A stretch of 64,000 nucleotides of DNA from Muricoccus nepalensis (GTDB lineage: Bacteria; Pseudomonadota; Alphaproteobacteria; Acetobacterales; Acetobacteraceae), in assembly GCF_006438825.1 (NCBI RefSeq), contig NZ_RCZP01000020.1, forward strand, positions 30,768 through 94,767, given 5' to 3'. Made by a program: the position numbers and the translations under genes. The notes under the pieces are model-generated. The model made no database searches. It saw only the letters and a list, made by a program, of their open reading frames with translations, and was not told the DNA's origin. Of this stretch, positions 8,954-16,572 are shown piece after piece (the stretch's first letter is position 1; every line of letters starts with the position of its first letter).

Positions 8954-9394
8954 GATGTCCGCCTCCTGTGCCGGAGACGGGACCTGAAGGTGACCCCGTC
9001 CAACCGGCGGGGTTCAACCTGATCCTGTTGCGCTACGACTTACCGAGCGCGACGAACCGGGGTGCCCCTTGCGAGGCACTTCTTCGACGTCGCGGGCTTG
9101 GCATAGCGGTGGATCACACCGTGATCGTTCCAGCGTCGGGAGAAGTCGTCAAGGTGCTGCCATGCGGTCAGCAAGACTGCATGCAGGAGACTGTGGTACT
9201 CCCCGCCATTGCCTGGCTGTTCTGACCTTCTTGCTGGCTAGGCTTTGAGGGCCATGGCCGCTTTGGGGTGAGTGGCCTTGCCTTCCGAACAGCCGAGTTA
9301 GGCGCCAAGCCCTCCTTGAAGAGCGGTGCGCCGATGTCTGGTTTCCATCGGAACTAGAGTTCGGCCTTGAACTTGTGGACCGCCATAGGACGAC
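8954..9394. other. No convincing gene
   Basis: About 440 bp upstream of the dapA-like gene contain no frame with protein-like composition or family resemblance. Promoters for the leftward operon and for the rightward gene at 9395 should lie here, but I could not single out elements. Confidence 0.4.
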
Positions 9395-9961
9395 GTGATC
9401 CTGTCCCCCTCTATGGGGAACCGTGTGTGCCTGGAGCTTCGCGGCTCCAATCTGCCTATCCTGGTCGAAGAGGACGAAAAGGATGTTGCTTGGCTAACGA
9501 GCAACAACGGCTTGCCGCTGTTCTGGATCGCGTTGCTACGGGAGAAGGACCTGAGTGGTCCTTGGGAGGAAGGAATTCGCGCTGCCTTCGCGGACCCGGA
9601 GAAGTTCCTTGTGGAACCGCTCCGCCTGGATTGGCGGGAGGCGCGCGCGAACCTTGCCTCAGCTCGGAGCCGGGCTGAGGCCCGCCTGCCTGAATTATTC
9701 CCGCTGCTGCAGGCGTGGGAAGCCGGGCTGCTGACGCTGGCTGATCGGGGCCCCGCACAGGAATTGCGCCTGGATCTCGCGGAGTACGCGAACTTTCACG
9801 AGAATGCGGATGCCTTCCTCGAGGAGCTGCGTCGCGGCGTGCACCTTTGGCATGGCGGCAGCCGGTTTGGCGTTCCAACCGTAACCAACATCGGACGCGA
9901 TCTGATAGGGTTCAACGGACTGACTGACGAATCCTTCCCGGCAACGCTTCCCGCATGGTAG
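9395..9961 (+). CDS. Hypothetical protein
   Basis: This 188-residue protein is predicted soluble and has no signal peptide. I recognise no family. It has a beta-rich start (RVCLELRGSNLPILVEEDEK), a Trp-containing middle and an acidic helical part (LAEYANFHENADAFLEELRRG at about 137-157). The start could be GTG 9395 or ATG 9413. It is followed 54 bp later by a small membrane-protein gene. Composition is like that of its neighbours, and no operon partner clarifies its role. Confidence 0.55.
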   Translation: MILSPSMGNRVCLELRGSNLPILVEEDEKDVAWLTSNNGLPLFWIALLREKDLSGPWEEGIRAAFADPEKFLVEPLRLDWREARANLASARSRAEARLPELFPLLQAWEAGLLTLADRGPAQELRLDLAEYANFHENADAFLEELRRGVHLWHGGSRFGVPTVTNIGRDLIGFNGLTDESFPATLPAW

Positions 9962-10015
9962 CCGGGTCGGCCCGTTCCAGGATCGCCTGGGGCTACCGTT
10001 GGGCGCACTGGACCG

Positions 10016-10201
10016 GTGCACGCCCTTGAGAGAGCCGCCAAATGGGGCATGGTCCTGCTCTTTGCGGCAATCGTTCTCAGCGCAGCGCTGGTGGGCGCCA
10101 AGGTGTTTGGACCGGCCGGGACGTCGATCGGGGGCGGGCTCGGCCTGGTCGTAGCGTGCATCGTGGTCTGGAGATGGGTCAAGCGGGTCTCGCACCGGTG
10201 A
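10016..10201 (+). CDS. Small two-helix membrane protein
   Basis: A GTG start gives 61 residues with two hydrophobic segments, about 12-28 (MVLLFAAIVLSAALVGA) and 37-53 (SIGGGLGLVVACIVVWRW), and a basic tail (KRVSHR). It is probably an inner-membrane protein. No family is recognised. It follows the hypothetical gene at 9395-9961 in the same direction, so the two may be co-expressed. Confidence 0.5.
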   Translation: MHALERAAKWGMVLLFAAIVLSAALVGAKVFGPAGTSIGGGLGLVVACIVVWRWVKRVSHR

Positions 10202-10320
10202 TGGGCAACGCAGCTTCACGCGTGCTCACTAAAGGCCATGTAAAACAGATGGTTGTTTGGCAGTCCAAACCGTCTTTTCAGATTGCGAAATCGGAGCGCC
10301 AGGGGCAGGATCGAGGCCTT

Positions 10321-10980
10321 ATGACCGCCTCCCCCGCCTCCGCCAGCCCGCGCTTCGTGGCCTACTACCGCGTCTCAACCGACAAGCAGGGCCGCTCCGG
10401 CCTCGGCCTCGACGCTCAGCGTGAAGCAGTCGCCCGACACGCCGCAGGCTGCGGTGGGGCCGTCCTCGCGGCTTTCGAGGAAGTGGAGAGCGGCCGGCGG
10501 GGTGACCGCCCCCAGCTTGCCCTCGCCATGGCCAAATGCCGCCTTCGGCGCTGCGTGCTGCTGATTGCCAAGCTCGACCGCCTGGCCCGCGACGCCCACT
10601 TCCTGCTCGGCCTCGAAAAAGCGGGCGTCGAGTTCGTCGCCGCCGATATGCCCTACGCCAACCGCCTCACGATCGGCGTCATGGCCCTGGTCGCCGAGGA
10701 GGAGGCGCGCGCTACCTCGGCGCGGACGAAGGCGGCGCTCGCGGCGGCGAAGACGAGGGGGATCCGGCTCGGCAACCCGCAACTCCGGCCCGGCGACAGC
10801 GAGACAGCAGCCGGCGCGCGTGACGCATGGTCCTCGGCCGCAGGGCGGCGCGCGGAAGAGGTTATGCCCTACCTTGATGCGGCCCGCCGCGCCGGCGCCT
10901 CGACACTCCAGCAGCTGGCGGACGCGCTCACCGCACTGTCCGTCGTCGAATGCTTTGGGACAGAGAGGGTGCTGGCTTAG
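10321..10980 (+). CDS. Serine recombinase (resolvase/invertase family), C-terminus altered by IS insertion
   Basis: The N-terminal resolvase domain is clear: AYYRVSTDKQGRSGLGL holds the nucleophile Ser and the family start, followed by the LLIAKLDRLARD block and the EARATSARTKAALAAAK helix leading to the DNA-binding part. Such small resolvases normally end in an HTH with a motif of the type RGxWxxxQVxRxL. Here the last residues after LADALTA are unrelated, and the stop TAG lies within the left end of the IS3-family element. The C-terminal HTH is probably lost, so activity is doubtful. It may once have served a transposon or plasmid multimer resolution system. Confidence 0.8.
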   Translation: MTASPASASPRFVAYYRVSTDKQGRSGLGLDAQREAVARHAAGCGGAVLAAFEEVESGRRGDRPQLALAMAKCRLRRCVLLIAKLDRLARDAHFLLGLEKAGVEFVAADMPYANRLTIGVMALVAEEEARATSARTKAALAAAKTRGIRLGNPQLRPGDSETAAGARDAWSSAAGRRAEEVMPYLDAARRAGASTLQQLADALTALSVVECFGTERVLA

Positions 10981-11010
10981 TGGAGGCTCCGGCGCATCTG
11001 GTTGTTGACG

Positions 11011-11991
11011 TTAGGCGGCTTGACGTTGGTGCAGCAAGCGCCGCTGCTGGATGGTCTGGCGCTTGATGCGTTCCCGCTCGAGCAGGATGGTCTGCCCTCG
11101 GCCGAGATAGACGTCGGCCGGGGTGAGGTTCTGCAGGCTCTCGTGGTAGCGCTGGTGATTGTAGTGCTCGACGAAGGCCTCGATCTGCGCCTCAAGGTGG
11201 CCGGGCAGGAGGTAGTGCTCGAGCAGGATCCGGTTCTTCAGCGTCTGATGCCAGCGCTCGATCTTGCCCCCGGTCTGCGGGTGGCAGGGAGCGCCGCGGA
11301 CGTGCTCCATGCGCTTCTCGTCGAGCCACTTGGCCAGGTCATCTGCGATGTAGCAGGGGCCGTTGTCGGAGAGCAGTCGCGGCCGGTGCAGGACCTTTGC
11401 CTAGTCGCAGCCGGAGGCAGCGAGTGCTGCCTCCAGTGTTTCGGTGACGTCGGCGGCCGCCATGGTGGTGCAGAGCTTCCAGGCGATAATGTACCGGGAG
11501 AAGTCGTCGAGCACGGTGGAGAGATAGAACCAGCCCCAGCCGGTCACCTTCAGGTAGGTGAAGTCCGTCTGCCAGAGCTGGTTCGGTGCCGTGGTCTTGG
11601 TGTGGAACTCCTCGGCTGCCTTGACCACGATGAAGGCCGGGCTGGTGATCAGGTCATGCGCCTTGAGCAGGCGATAGACGGAAGCTTCCGAGACAAAGTA
11701 GCGCTCCTGATCGGTGAACCGCACCGCGAGCTCACGCGGGGACAGCTCGGGCGCCTCCAGCGCCAAGTCCACAATCCGGGATCGCACCGCGTCGGGGATG
11801 CGGTTCCAGACCCGGTCCGGTCGGGATGGCTTGTCCCCCAGCGCCTCAGGACCGCCGTCCCGGTACAAGTCATACCAGCGGTAGAAGGTCGCCCGTGGGA
11901 TCCCGAGCCGCTCCAGGGTGCGCCGGACCGGCAGGTGTGATCCCTCGACCAGGCGGATGATCTCGAGCTTCTCGGCGGCGGGGTACCTCAT
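11011..11991 (-). pseudogene. IS3-family transposase OrfB with in-frame amber codon
   Basis: The frame encodes the integrase-like transposase with an HTH_21-type N-terminus (PRATFYRWYDLYRDGG) and the DDE triad: D in QTDFTYLK, D in LLSDNGP and E in GGKIERWHQ. A TAG at 11401-11403 (codon 197) splits it between the first and second catalytic Asp. The frame continues without shift on both sides, and a CAG to TAG change explains the break. Its ATG overlaps the orfA stop (ATGA). IS3 elements usually make OrfAB by frameshifting, so the amber codon would stop the fusion too. Confidence 0.88.
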
Positions 11992-12368
11992 TCGCGGCCG
12001 TCCTCATCCGCGATCAAACTTTTTTTGAGTAGCCGCAGCTCGAGCGCCTGCTCCGCCACCACCTCCTTGAGGCTGCGCGCCTCCTGGCGCAGTTCCTTGA
12101 CCTCGTCGGTGGTGGCCGCCCGGGCCGTGTCCCCGGCCAGGCGGCGCTTGCCCGCCTCCAGGAACTCCTTGGACCACGTGTAGTAGAGGCTCTCCGCGAT
12201 GCCCTCGCGGCGGCATAGGGCCGCGATGCTCTCCTCCCCCCGCAAACCCTCCAGCACGATCCGGATCTTGTCCTCAGCCGAGTAGTGCTTGCGGGTCGCA
12301 CGGCGGATGTCGCGCACCACCCGATCGGCGGGCGCCTTCGCGTTCGGTGTCGCTGGCTTCTGGCTCAT
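11988..12368 (-). CDS. IS3-family transposase OrfA (HTH)
   Basis: This 126-residue protein has the OrfA helix-turn-helix (KHYSAEDKIRIVLEGLRG, then IAALCRREGIAESLYYTWSK) and a C-terminal leucine-zipper-like stretch (LRQEARSLKEVVAEQALELR). It binds the element's terminal repeats and dimerises. Together with OrfB it makes the active transposase in intact elements. This gene looks intact. Confidence 0.9.
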   Translation of the reverse strand: MSQKPATPNAKAPADRVVRDIRRATRKHYSAEDKIRIVLEGLRGEESIAALCRREGIAESLYYTWSKEFLEAGKRRLAGDTARAATTDEVKELRQEARSLKEVVAEQALELRLLKKSLIADEDGRE

Positions 12369-12416
12369 GGCTCGTTCCCTGGCGGTTACGATGAGCCGGA
12401 AACCCTCCTTTCCTCA

Positions 12417-14299
12417 ACCATCCCCGCCTGTCTCATGAGCCCTGACGGCGGACACGCAAGGATGGCGCGCAGCCCCGCACCGATCCAGTTGTCGTGGGCG
12501 AGAAGGGTGTGGGCGCGAGCGAGCGCGGCGACGCGGCCCTCCGCGGCCTCCCGGTAGGCACGGATGTCGGGCGCGCGCGTCAGGCGCAGGATGGACTGCA
12601 CCACGGCGAGGACGTTCTTCGCGCGGTGGTCCACCTCGCGCGCGAGGAGGGTCTGTCGCTCCTCCGCGACGCGGCGATCGTGGACATCAGTGTTCATTCC
12701 GACCCACCCGCGCAGCCTACCATCGGCACCGCTGAGCGGTACGGCGCGCACGAGGGTCCAGCGATGAGCGCCGTAGGCAGCGTGGAAGAGGCGGTACTCC
12801 ACCTCGTAGGACTCTCCTACCGCCGTGGAGCGATGCCACGCCCCGACGGTATGGTCCCGGTCGTCAGGGTATACCGCGTCAAGCCATCCCAAGCCGAGCC
12901 ATTCCGCTGTCTCCTGGCCCGTATAGGCGCGCCACGAGGGGCTGTCCTCGACGATGCGGCCCGCCGCGTCCGTCGTCTAGAAGACCTGCGCCGAAGCCTT
13001 GACGAGTGCGAGGAGCCGCCCCTCGCTCTCTCGCATCCGCTCGACCGCGTCGTGCTCGGCGGTCCTGTCGCGAAAGACCTTCACGTAGCCAGTGCCGTCC
13101 GCGAGCGGCATGACGAGGCCCGAGCCCCAAAAACAGCTTCCGTCGCGCCGGAGATGCCACCGCTCGTTCTCGGCGCGCCCCTCGTCCCGCGCACTCTGCA
13201 TCTCCGCCTCCGGCGCGCCCGCGGCGCGGTCCTCTGGCGTAAAGAAGATCGCGCCGGGCCGGCCGAGCGCCTGGGCCTCCGTGTGGCCCATCATCGCCTC
13301 GGCTCCTACGTTCCAGCCGGTGATGATCCCGTCCGCGTCGAGGGTGACGATCGCGATGCCCCGCGCGCTCTCGACCATGAGGCGGTAGCGCGCCTCGCTC
13401 CTGTCGAGCGCGATGCGAACCGCGTCCCTCTCACCCGCGAGCGCGCGGGCGAGGCGGCCGTGGAGGGCGGCGGTCGCCAGCAGGAGCGACACCAGGACGG
13501 TACAGGAGGCGAGCAGTCCGTAGAGGCGCCCGACATAGAAGCCCGCCTGGAAACGGCCGGAGTTGAGGACGGCGCTGAGTAGGATCTCGACGGCCCAGGC
13601 GCCCATCGTCACCGCGAGCCAGAGGTCAAGGGCGCGACGAAGGCGGGTACGGACGATGAGGGCGGCGAGGGCGGCAAGGCTGAGGACAAGCGGCAGGGCA
13701 AGGGCGGGCTGCGTTACACCGAGGATATAGCGGTTGCCCTCCAGCAGCGCTGGCAAGCCGTCGTGCCCAAGGGTGGCGAGCGCGACCGTGCCGCCGGCGA
13801 AGGTCACCGCCGCGAGCACCATCCCCTGGACCGTCGTTGGAGTGCGCCCCGACAGCGCGACGCCCCCTGCGTCGCGCCGCAGCGCATGGACGATAACGAC
13901 CACCGGCAGCGCCACATGCCAGGCCAGCCAAAGCCAGACGGTGCTTTGCGGACCGCCGATCAGGCTTCCCGCTCCGAAGAGGCCCGGGAAACTCAGCGTG
14001 TGCGCGACGACGAGGAAGGCGGTGTAGAGATAGGCGCCCCCGAGGAGGCCGAGGGACGGCCGTCGCGCTTCTCGAAAGGCCGCGAGCAGGAGAGCGGCGG
14101 TGACGAGGTCGTTCACTGCGACTGCGGCCTGGTAGGCGGGGATGAAGGCGGGCGCTGCCCCCCACTGCTGTCCCGCCATCGGCGCGACGACCGCGAGGAC
14201 GAAAGCTGAGAGCAGCACCACGGCGAGCGCTACCCGCCGGTCCCACCGGCCAGCAGGGGCAAGGTCCAATCCGGTCGCGTGGTTGGCTGTTTTAGTCAT
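12417..14299 (-). pseudogene. Membrane HWE-type histidine kinase, amber codon and C-terminal truncation
   Basis: From ATG 14299 the frame gives about eight membrane segments of a MASE4-like sensor (to about residue 270), a PAS domain (NVGAEAMMGHTEAQALG... FFTPEDRAAG), then a TAG at 12977-12979 (codon 441). The same frame goes on with a second PAS and the HWE phospho-acceptor box (LLAREVDHRAKNVLAVV). Relatives commonly have Trp at the stop, so TGG became TAG. The ATPase half is missing because homology stops near 12455 and the IS3 end follows at 12416. It is a dead gene by both criteria unless the amber codon is suppressed. Confidence 0.85.
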
Positions 14300-14763
14300 G
14301 TTACCAACACAGTGCCCTGCGACCGGCCCGGCCACCAGAGATCGTCTTTATCACTGAGCCACCGAGGGTGGGGCGTACTTGGCGCGTCAGATCAGCGGCT
14401 CGGAAGCGGGGTTGATGTGGGTCCGCTTCGGGTCGGGGCGGAGCTGGCCTCCTTGGCTGGGGCTACCGCCGAGTTGGGTGGACAGCGGACACAGCTCACG
14501 CAACGACGGCCGCTTAACGCCCATGTGGGTCATCCGTAGGTGAGGTTCTGCTCTCCCCGGAGCAGACCGAGCGCCCTATGGGGGGCAAGCCTACTCCAGC
14601 GTCTCCCCAGCTGACGAAAATTACAATTAGTGCAAACGTGCATTTCGTAACTTCCGTCAGAACATGCGTTCCACTAGCCTGCACTCGCCTCCCGGGTAGC
14701 GGAGGTCGGCAGACGCCGAAAACGTGTGGAAGGCGGAACCAAGACGATGCGCGAGGGGGGTCT
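14300..14763. other. Intergenic region upstream of the transfer operon
   Basis: There is no convincing gene. The AT-rich part at 14610-14680 stands out against the GC-rich background and contains a long dyad (separate entry). It probably holds the promoter of the unknown gene + virB operon. Confidence 0.5.
14611..14660. promoter_or_regulatory. 50-bp dyad: candidate operator or promoter of the T4SS operon
   Basis: Two 14-bp arms, CTGACGAAAATTAC at 14611-14624 and the inverse of CTGACGGAAGTTAC at 14647-14660, match at 12 of 14 positions and are separated by 22 bp. The spacer is AT-rich with the repeated TGCA tetramer. Symmetry of this type suits a dimeric or tetrameric repressor. It ends about 100 bp before the start at 14764. 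No promoter hexamers were assigned with certainty. Confidence 0.55.
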
Positions 14764-15168
14764 ATGGGGAGCGCTGCAATCGAAGTGCTGCCCGAGCCGC
14801 TTCCAACAGCGGGATTCGTTCCCTACGGTGCGACCACTACTGAGGTGGTGGGTGAGTCGTTGCTACGGGATAGAGGTACCTCGCTGGCCGACATGGCCGG
14901 GCATATCGCAGCCGGCGGGCACCTTGTGCGCGTGGTGGTTGTCGAACTCGCTGCTACCGGGGATTACGTGCCGCACATTCGGTGTTCCTGGCAGCCCGAG
15001 CTCGGGTATCGCCCCATTGCCATGCGGCGCCATGAGGGCTCGCGCTCTTGGTCAGACTTCCGGGCGCTCCGTCGCGCCCTCGTCGGCCTCGGCTATACCG
15101 GCCCGGTCGTCGTCTACCCTGAGGGCCACCCGCGCCTCGCGTGCCTGGGGATCGGCACGCCGGACTAA
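14764..15168 (+). CDS. Conserved protein of unknown function preceding virB1
   Basis: This 134-residue soluble protein has an ATG preceded by the purine-rich CGAGGGGGG. I do not recognise a family. It is clearly related to the product of 36424-36813. Both have an AAGG/TAGG turn followed by a hydrophobic strand (VRVVVVE versus ESVVIVA), and both share the C-terminal pattern of an aromatic-Asp-x-x-x-Leu helix ending in LGY.GPV (SDFRALRRALVGLGYTGPV versus RDLTRLVRFVRNDLGYRGPV). It lies 48 bp before virB1, and its homologue also lies just before a virB1-like frame. A role in transfer regulation or assembly is therefore an inference from context only. Confidence 0.7.
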   Translation: MGSAAIEVLPEPLPTAGFVPYGATTTEVVGESLLRDRGTSLADMAGHIAAGGHLVRVVVVELAATGDYVPHIRCSWQPELGYRPIAMRRHEGSRSWSDFRALRRALVGLGYTGPVVVYPEGHPRLACLGIGTPD

Positions 15169-15216
15169 CCACATCGGCGGACTGCCCCGGCCCGTCTCCA
15201 GCGTCAGTGTGCTCGC

Positions 15217-15915
15217 ATGAGCGGGGCACTGACTGTCGCCGCCTTCCTCGCACTGGCGCCGGCTTGCGGGGTCGCGACCAGCGAGGCGCCCCTGCTGGCC
15301 GCGGTCGTCGCCGCCGAGAGCAGCTTTCATCCTTATGCGGTGAACGTGAACGAGGCGGGCCGCTCCATCTTGTCCCGGCGCTTCGGCTCCGCGCAGGAGG
15401 CGACGGCCTATGTTGAGGCGCTGAGCGCCCAGGGCATCACGAACATCGACATGGGCGCCATGCAGTTGAACCTGCGGGCTGGGCACCTCCGGCGGCGCGG
15501 CCTGCCGCTCGCCGCTGCTTTCGACCCGTGCACCGCGGCCCGCGTGGGCATCGAGGTTCTGGCCGATTGCTACGACCGAGCTCCGGCGCAATTGGCCGAA
15601 CAGGACCGGCTGGACGCTGCCCTCCACTGCTACAACTCGGGCCGCTTTGTGCCGAACGGCTATGCCGCCCGGGTCCGGGTTCAATTCGAGCGCCGCGTGG
15701 TGCCCGCTCTCCGTGCCCGTGACGGCGCCGAGGTACCTGCGCCGGCGCCTTCCCCTCGCTCATCCGCCGCCATCGCCACGCGAGCCGCCTGCTCGCTGCC
15801 GGATTGGGACGTGTGGGCGCGCTGCCCGGCGCCAGTCGCTCCGGTCTCACCGCAGGCCCGGGATGACGGGCCTGTCCTCCTGCGTGGTCGTATCGCCATG
15901 GGAACCCCCGAATGA
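15217..15915 (+). CDS. virB1: VirB1-like lytic transglycosylase
   Basis: This 232-residue protein has a short hydrophobic N-terminus and an SLT-type domain. The catalytic Glu is E34 in LLAAVVAAESSFHPYAVNVN. It is followed by the VirB1 block ITNIDMGAMQLNLRAGHL and ALHCYNSGRF(VPNGYAARV). VirB1 opens peptidoglycan for assembly of the transfer channel. The tail after about residue 180 is Pro/Ala-rich and not conserved. The stop overlaps the virB2 start (ATGA), which marks the operon's tight packing. Confidence 0.85.
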   Translation: MSGALTVAAFLALAPACGVATSEAPLLAAVVAAESSFHPYAVNVNEAGRSILSRRFGSAQEATAYVEALSAQGITNIDMGAMQLNLRAGHLRRRGLPLAAAFDPCTAARVGIEVLADCYDRAPAQLAEQDRLDAALHCYNSGRFVPNGYAARVRVQFERRVVPALRARDGAEVPAPAPSPRSSAAIATRAACSLPDWDVWARCPAPVAPVSPQARDDGPVLLRGRIAMGTPE

Positions 15916-16199
15916 AGTATCTCCCCCTCGTCCGGCGGCATCTGCCGCTCGCGGTGCTGACCCTCGTCGGCTTCGCAGCCCTCCCCGACCTGGCGCTGGC
16001 GCAGGGTGCGGACCCGTTCACCACGGGAACCACCTGGTTCATCAGCGGGCCGGCGCGCGGCATCGCCATGCTCGCCGTCGCCGCTATCGCCGTGGCGCTG
16101 TTCTTCCTGCGCTTCTCGCTAATGTTCATCGGCTGCGTGCTGGCCGGCGGCCTGCTGCTGGCGAACATCACCACCATCATCGGCTTCCTGGGGTTCTGA
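15912..16199 (+). CDS. virB2: VirB2 pilin
   Basis: This 95-residue pre-pilin has a long signal peptide ending near ALAQG (about residues 29-32) and two hydrophobic segments (GPARGIAMLAVAAIAVALFF and the C-terminal LMFIGCVLAGGLLLANI), the usual VirB2 topology. It polymerises into the conjugative pilus. It overlaps virB1 by 4 bp and is followed one base later by virB3. Confidence 0.85.
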   Translation: MKYLPLVRRHLPLAVLTLVGFAALPDLALAQGADPFTTGTTWFISGPARGIAMLAVAAIAVALFFLRFSLMFIGCVLAGGLLLANITTIIGFLGF

Positions 16200-16200
16200 G

Positions 16201-16572
16201 ATGCAGGCGGCTGAGGAGGTCGACCTGACCCGCGGCATCATCCCGCTCGGCCCGACGCGCCCGGCGATGGTGCCCCGGATCGGCTTGCCCTTCCTGGCCG
16301 CCGTGCCCCTCTGCTTCGTGGGGGTGCAGATCGCCATGGCCCTCACGGGGCTCCAGGGCATCGCTGCCGGCCTAATCGTCATGGCCTGCATCGGCCTGCC
16401 GCTGCGCCTCTGGGTCTCCTACGACTGGTACGCGGTCAACGTGCTCATGACCTTCATCCAGACGGCGTGCCGCTCGCTGGACAGCCACACCTACGGCGGC
16501 AGCACGGTCAGCCACTTCCCTCTGCACCCGAAGAACCGTCGCGGCCTCATCCGGGGCATCGGCCATGTATGA
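16201..16572 (+). CDS. virB3: VirB3 inner-membrane protein
   Basis: This 123-residue protein has two hydrophobic segments (about 26-46 and 50-68) near the N-terminus and the VirB3 features LTRGIIPLGPTRPAM and WVSYDWYAVNVLM. VirB3 works with VirB4 and VirB6 in the inner-membrane platform. It overlaps the virB4 start by 8 bp. Confidence 0.82.
   Translation: MQAAEEVDLTRGIIPLGPTRPAMVPRIGLPFLAAVPLCFVGVQIAMALTGLQGIAAGLIVMACIGLPLRLWVSYDWYAVNVLMTFIQTACRSLDSHTYGGSTVSHFPLHPKNRRGLIRGIGHV

Larger units (their letters stand above)
10973..12416. mobile_element. IS3-family insertion sequence (two overlapping genes)
   Basis: The element carries orfA and orfB on the minus strand. The right end near 12416 reads TGAGGAAAGGAGGGTTTCC and then GGCTCATC inward. 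The left end near 10973 has a related imperfect repeat (TGG...CTCCGGCGCATC). The exact left border and target duplication could not be fixed by eye. It sits between a truncated recombinase and a truncated histidine kinase. Confidence 0.8.

Noticed and set aside
8968..9225. 85-codon frame after the dapA-like gene start
   Set aside because: It begins inside the likely promoter region of the leftward gene, has no RBS and no similarity.
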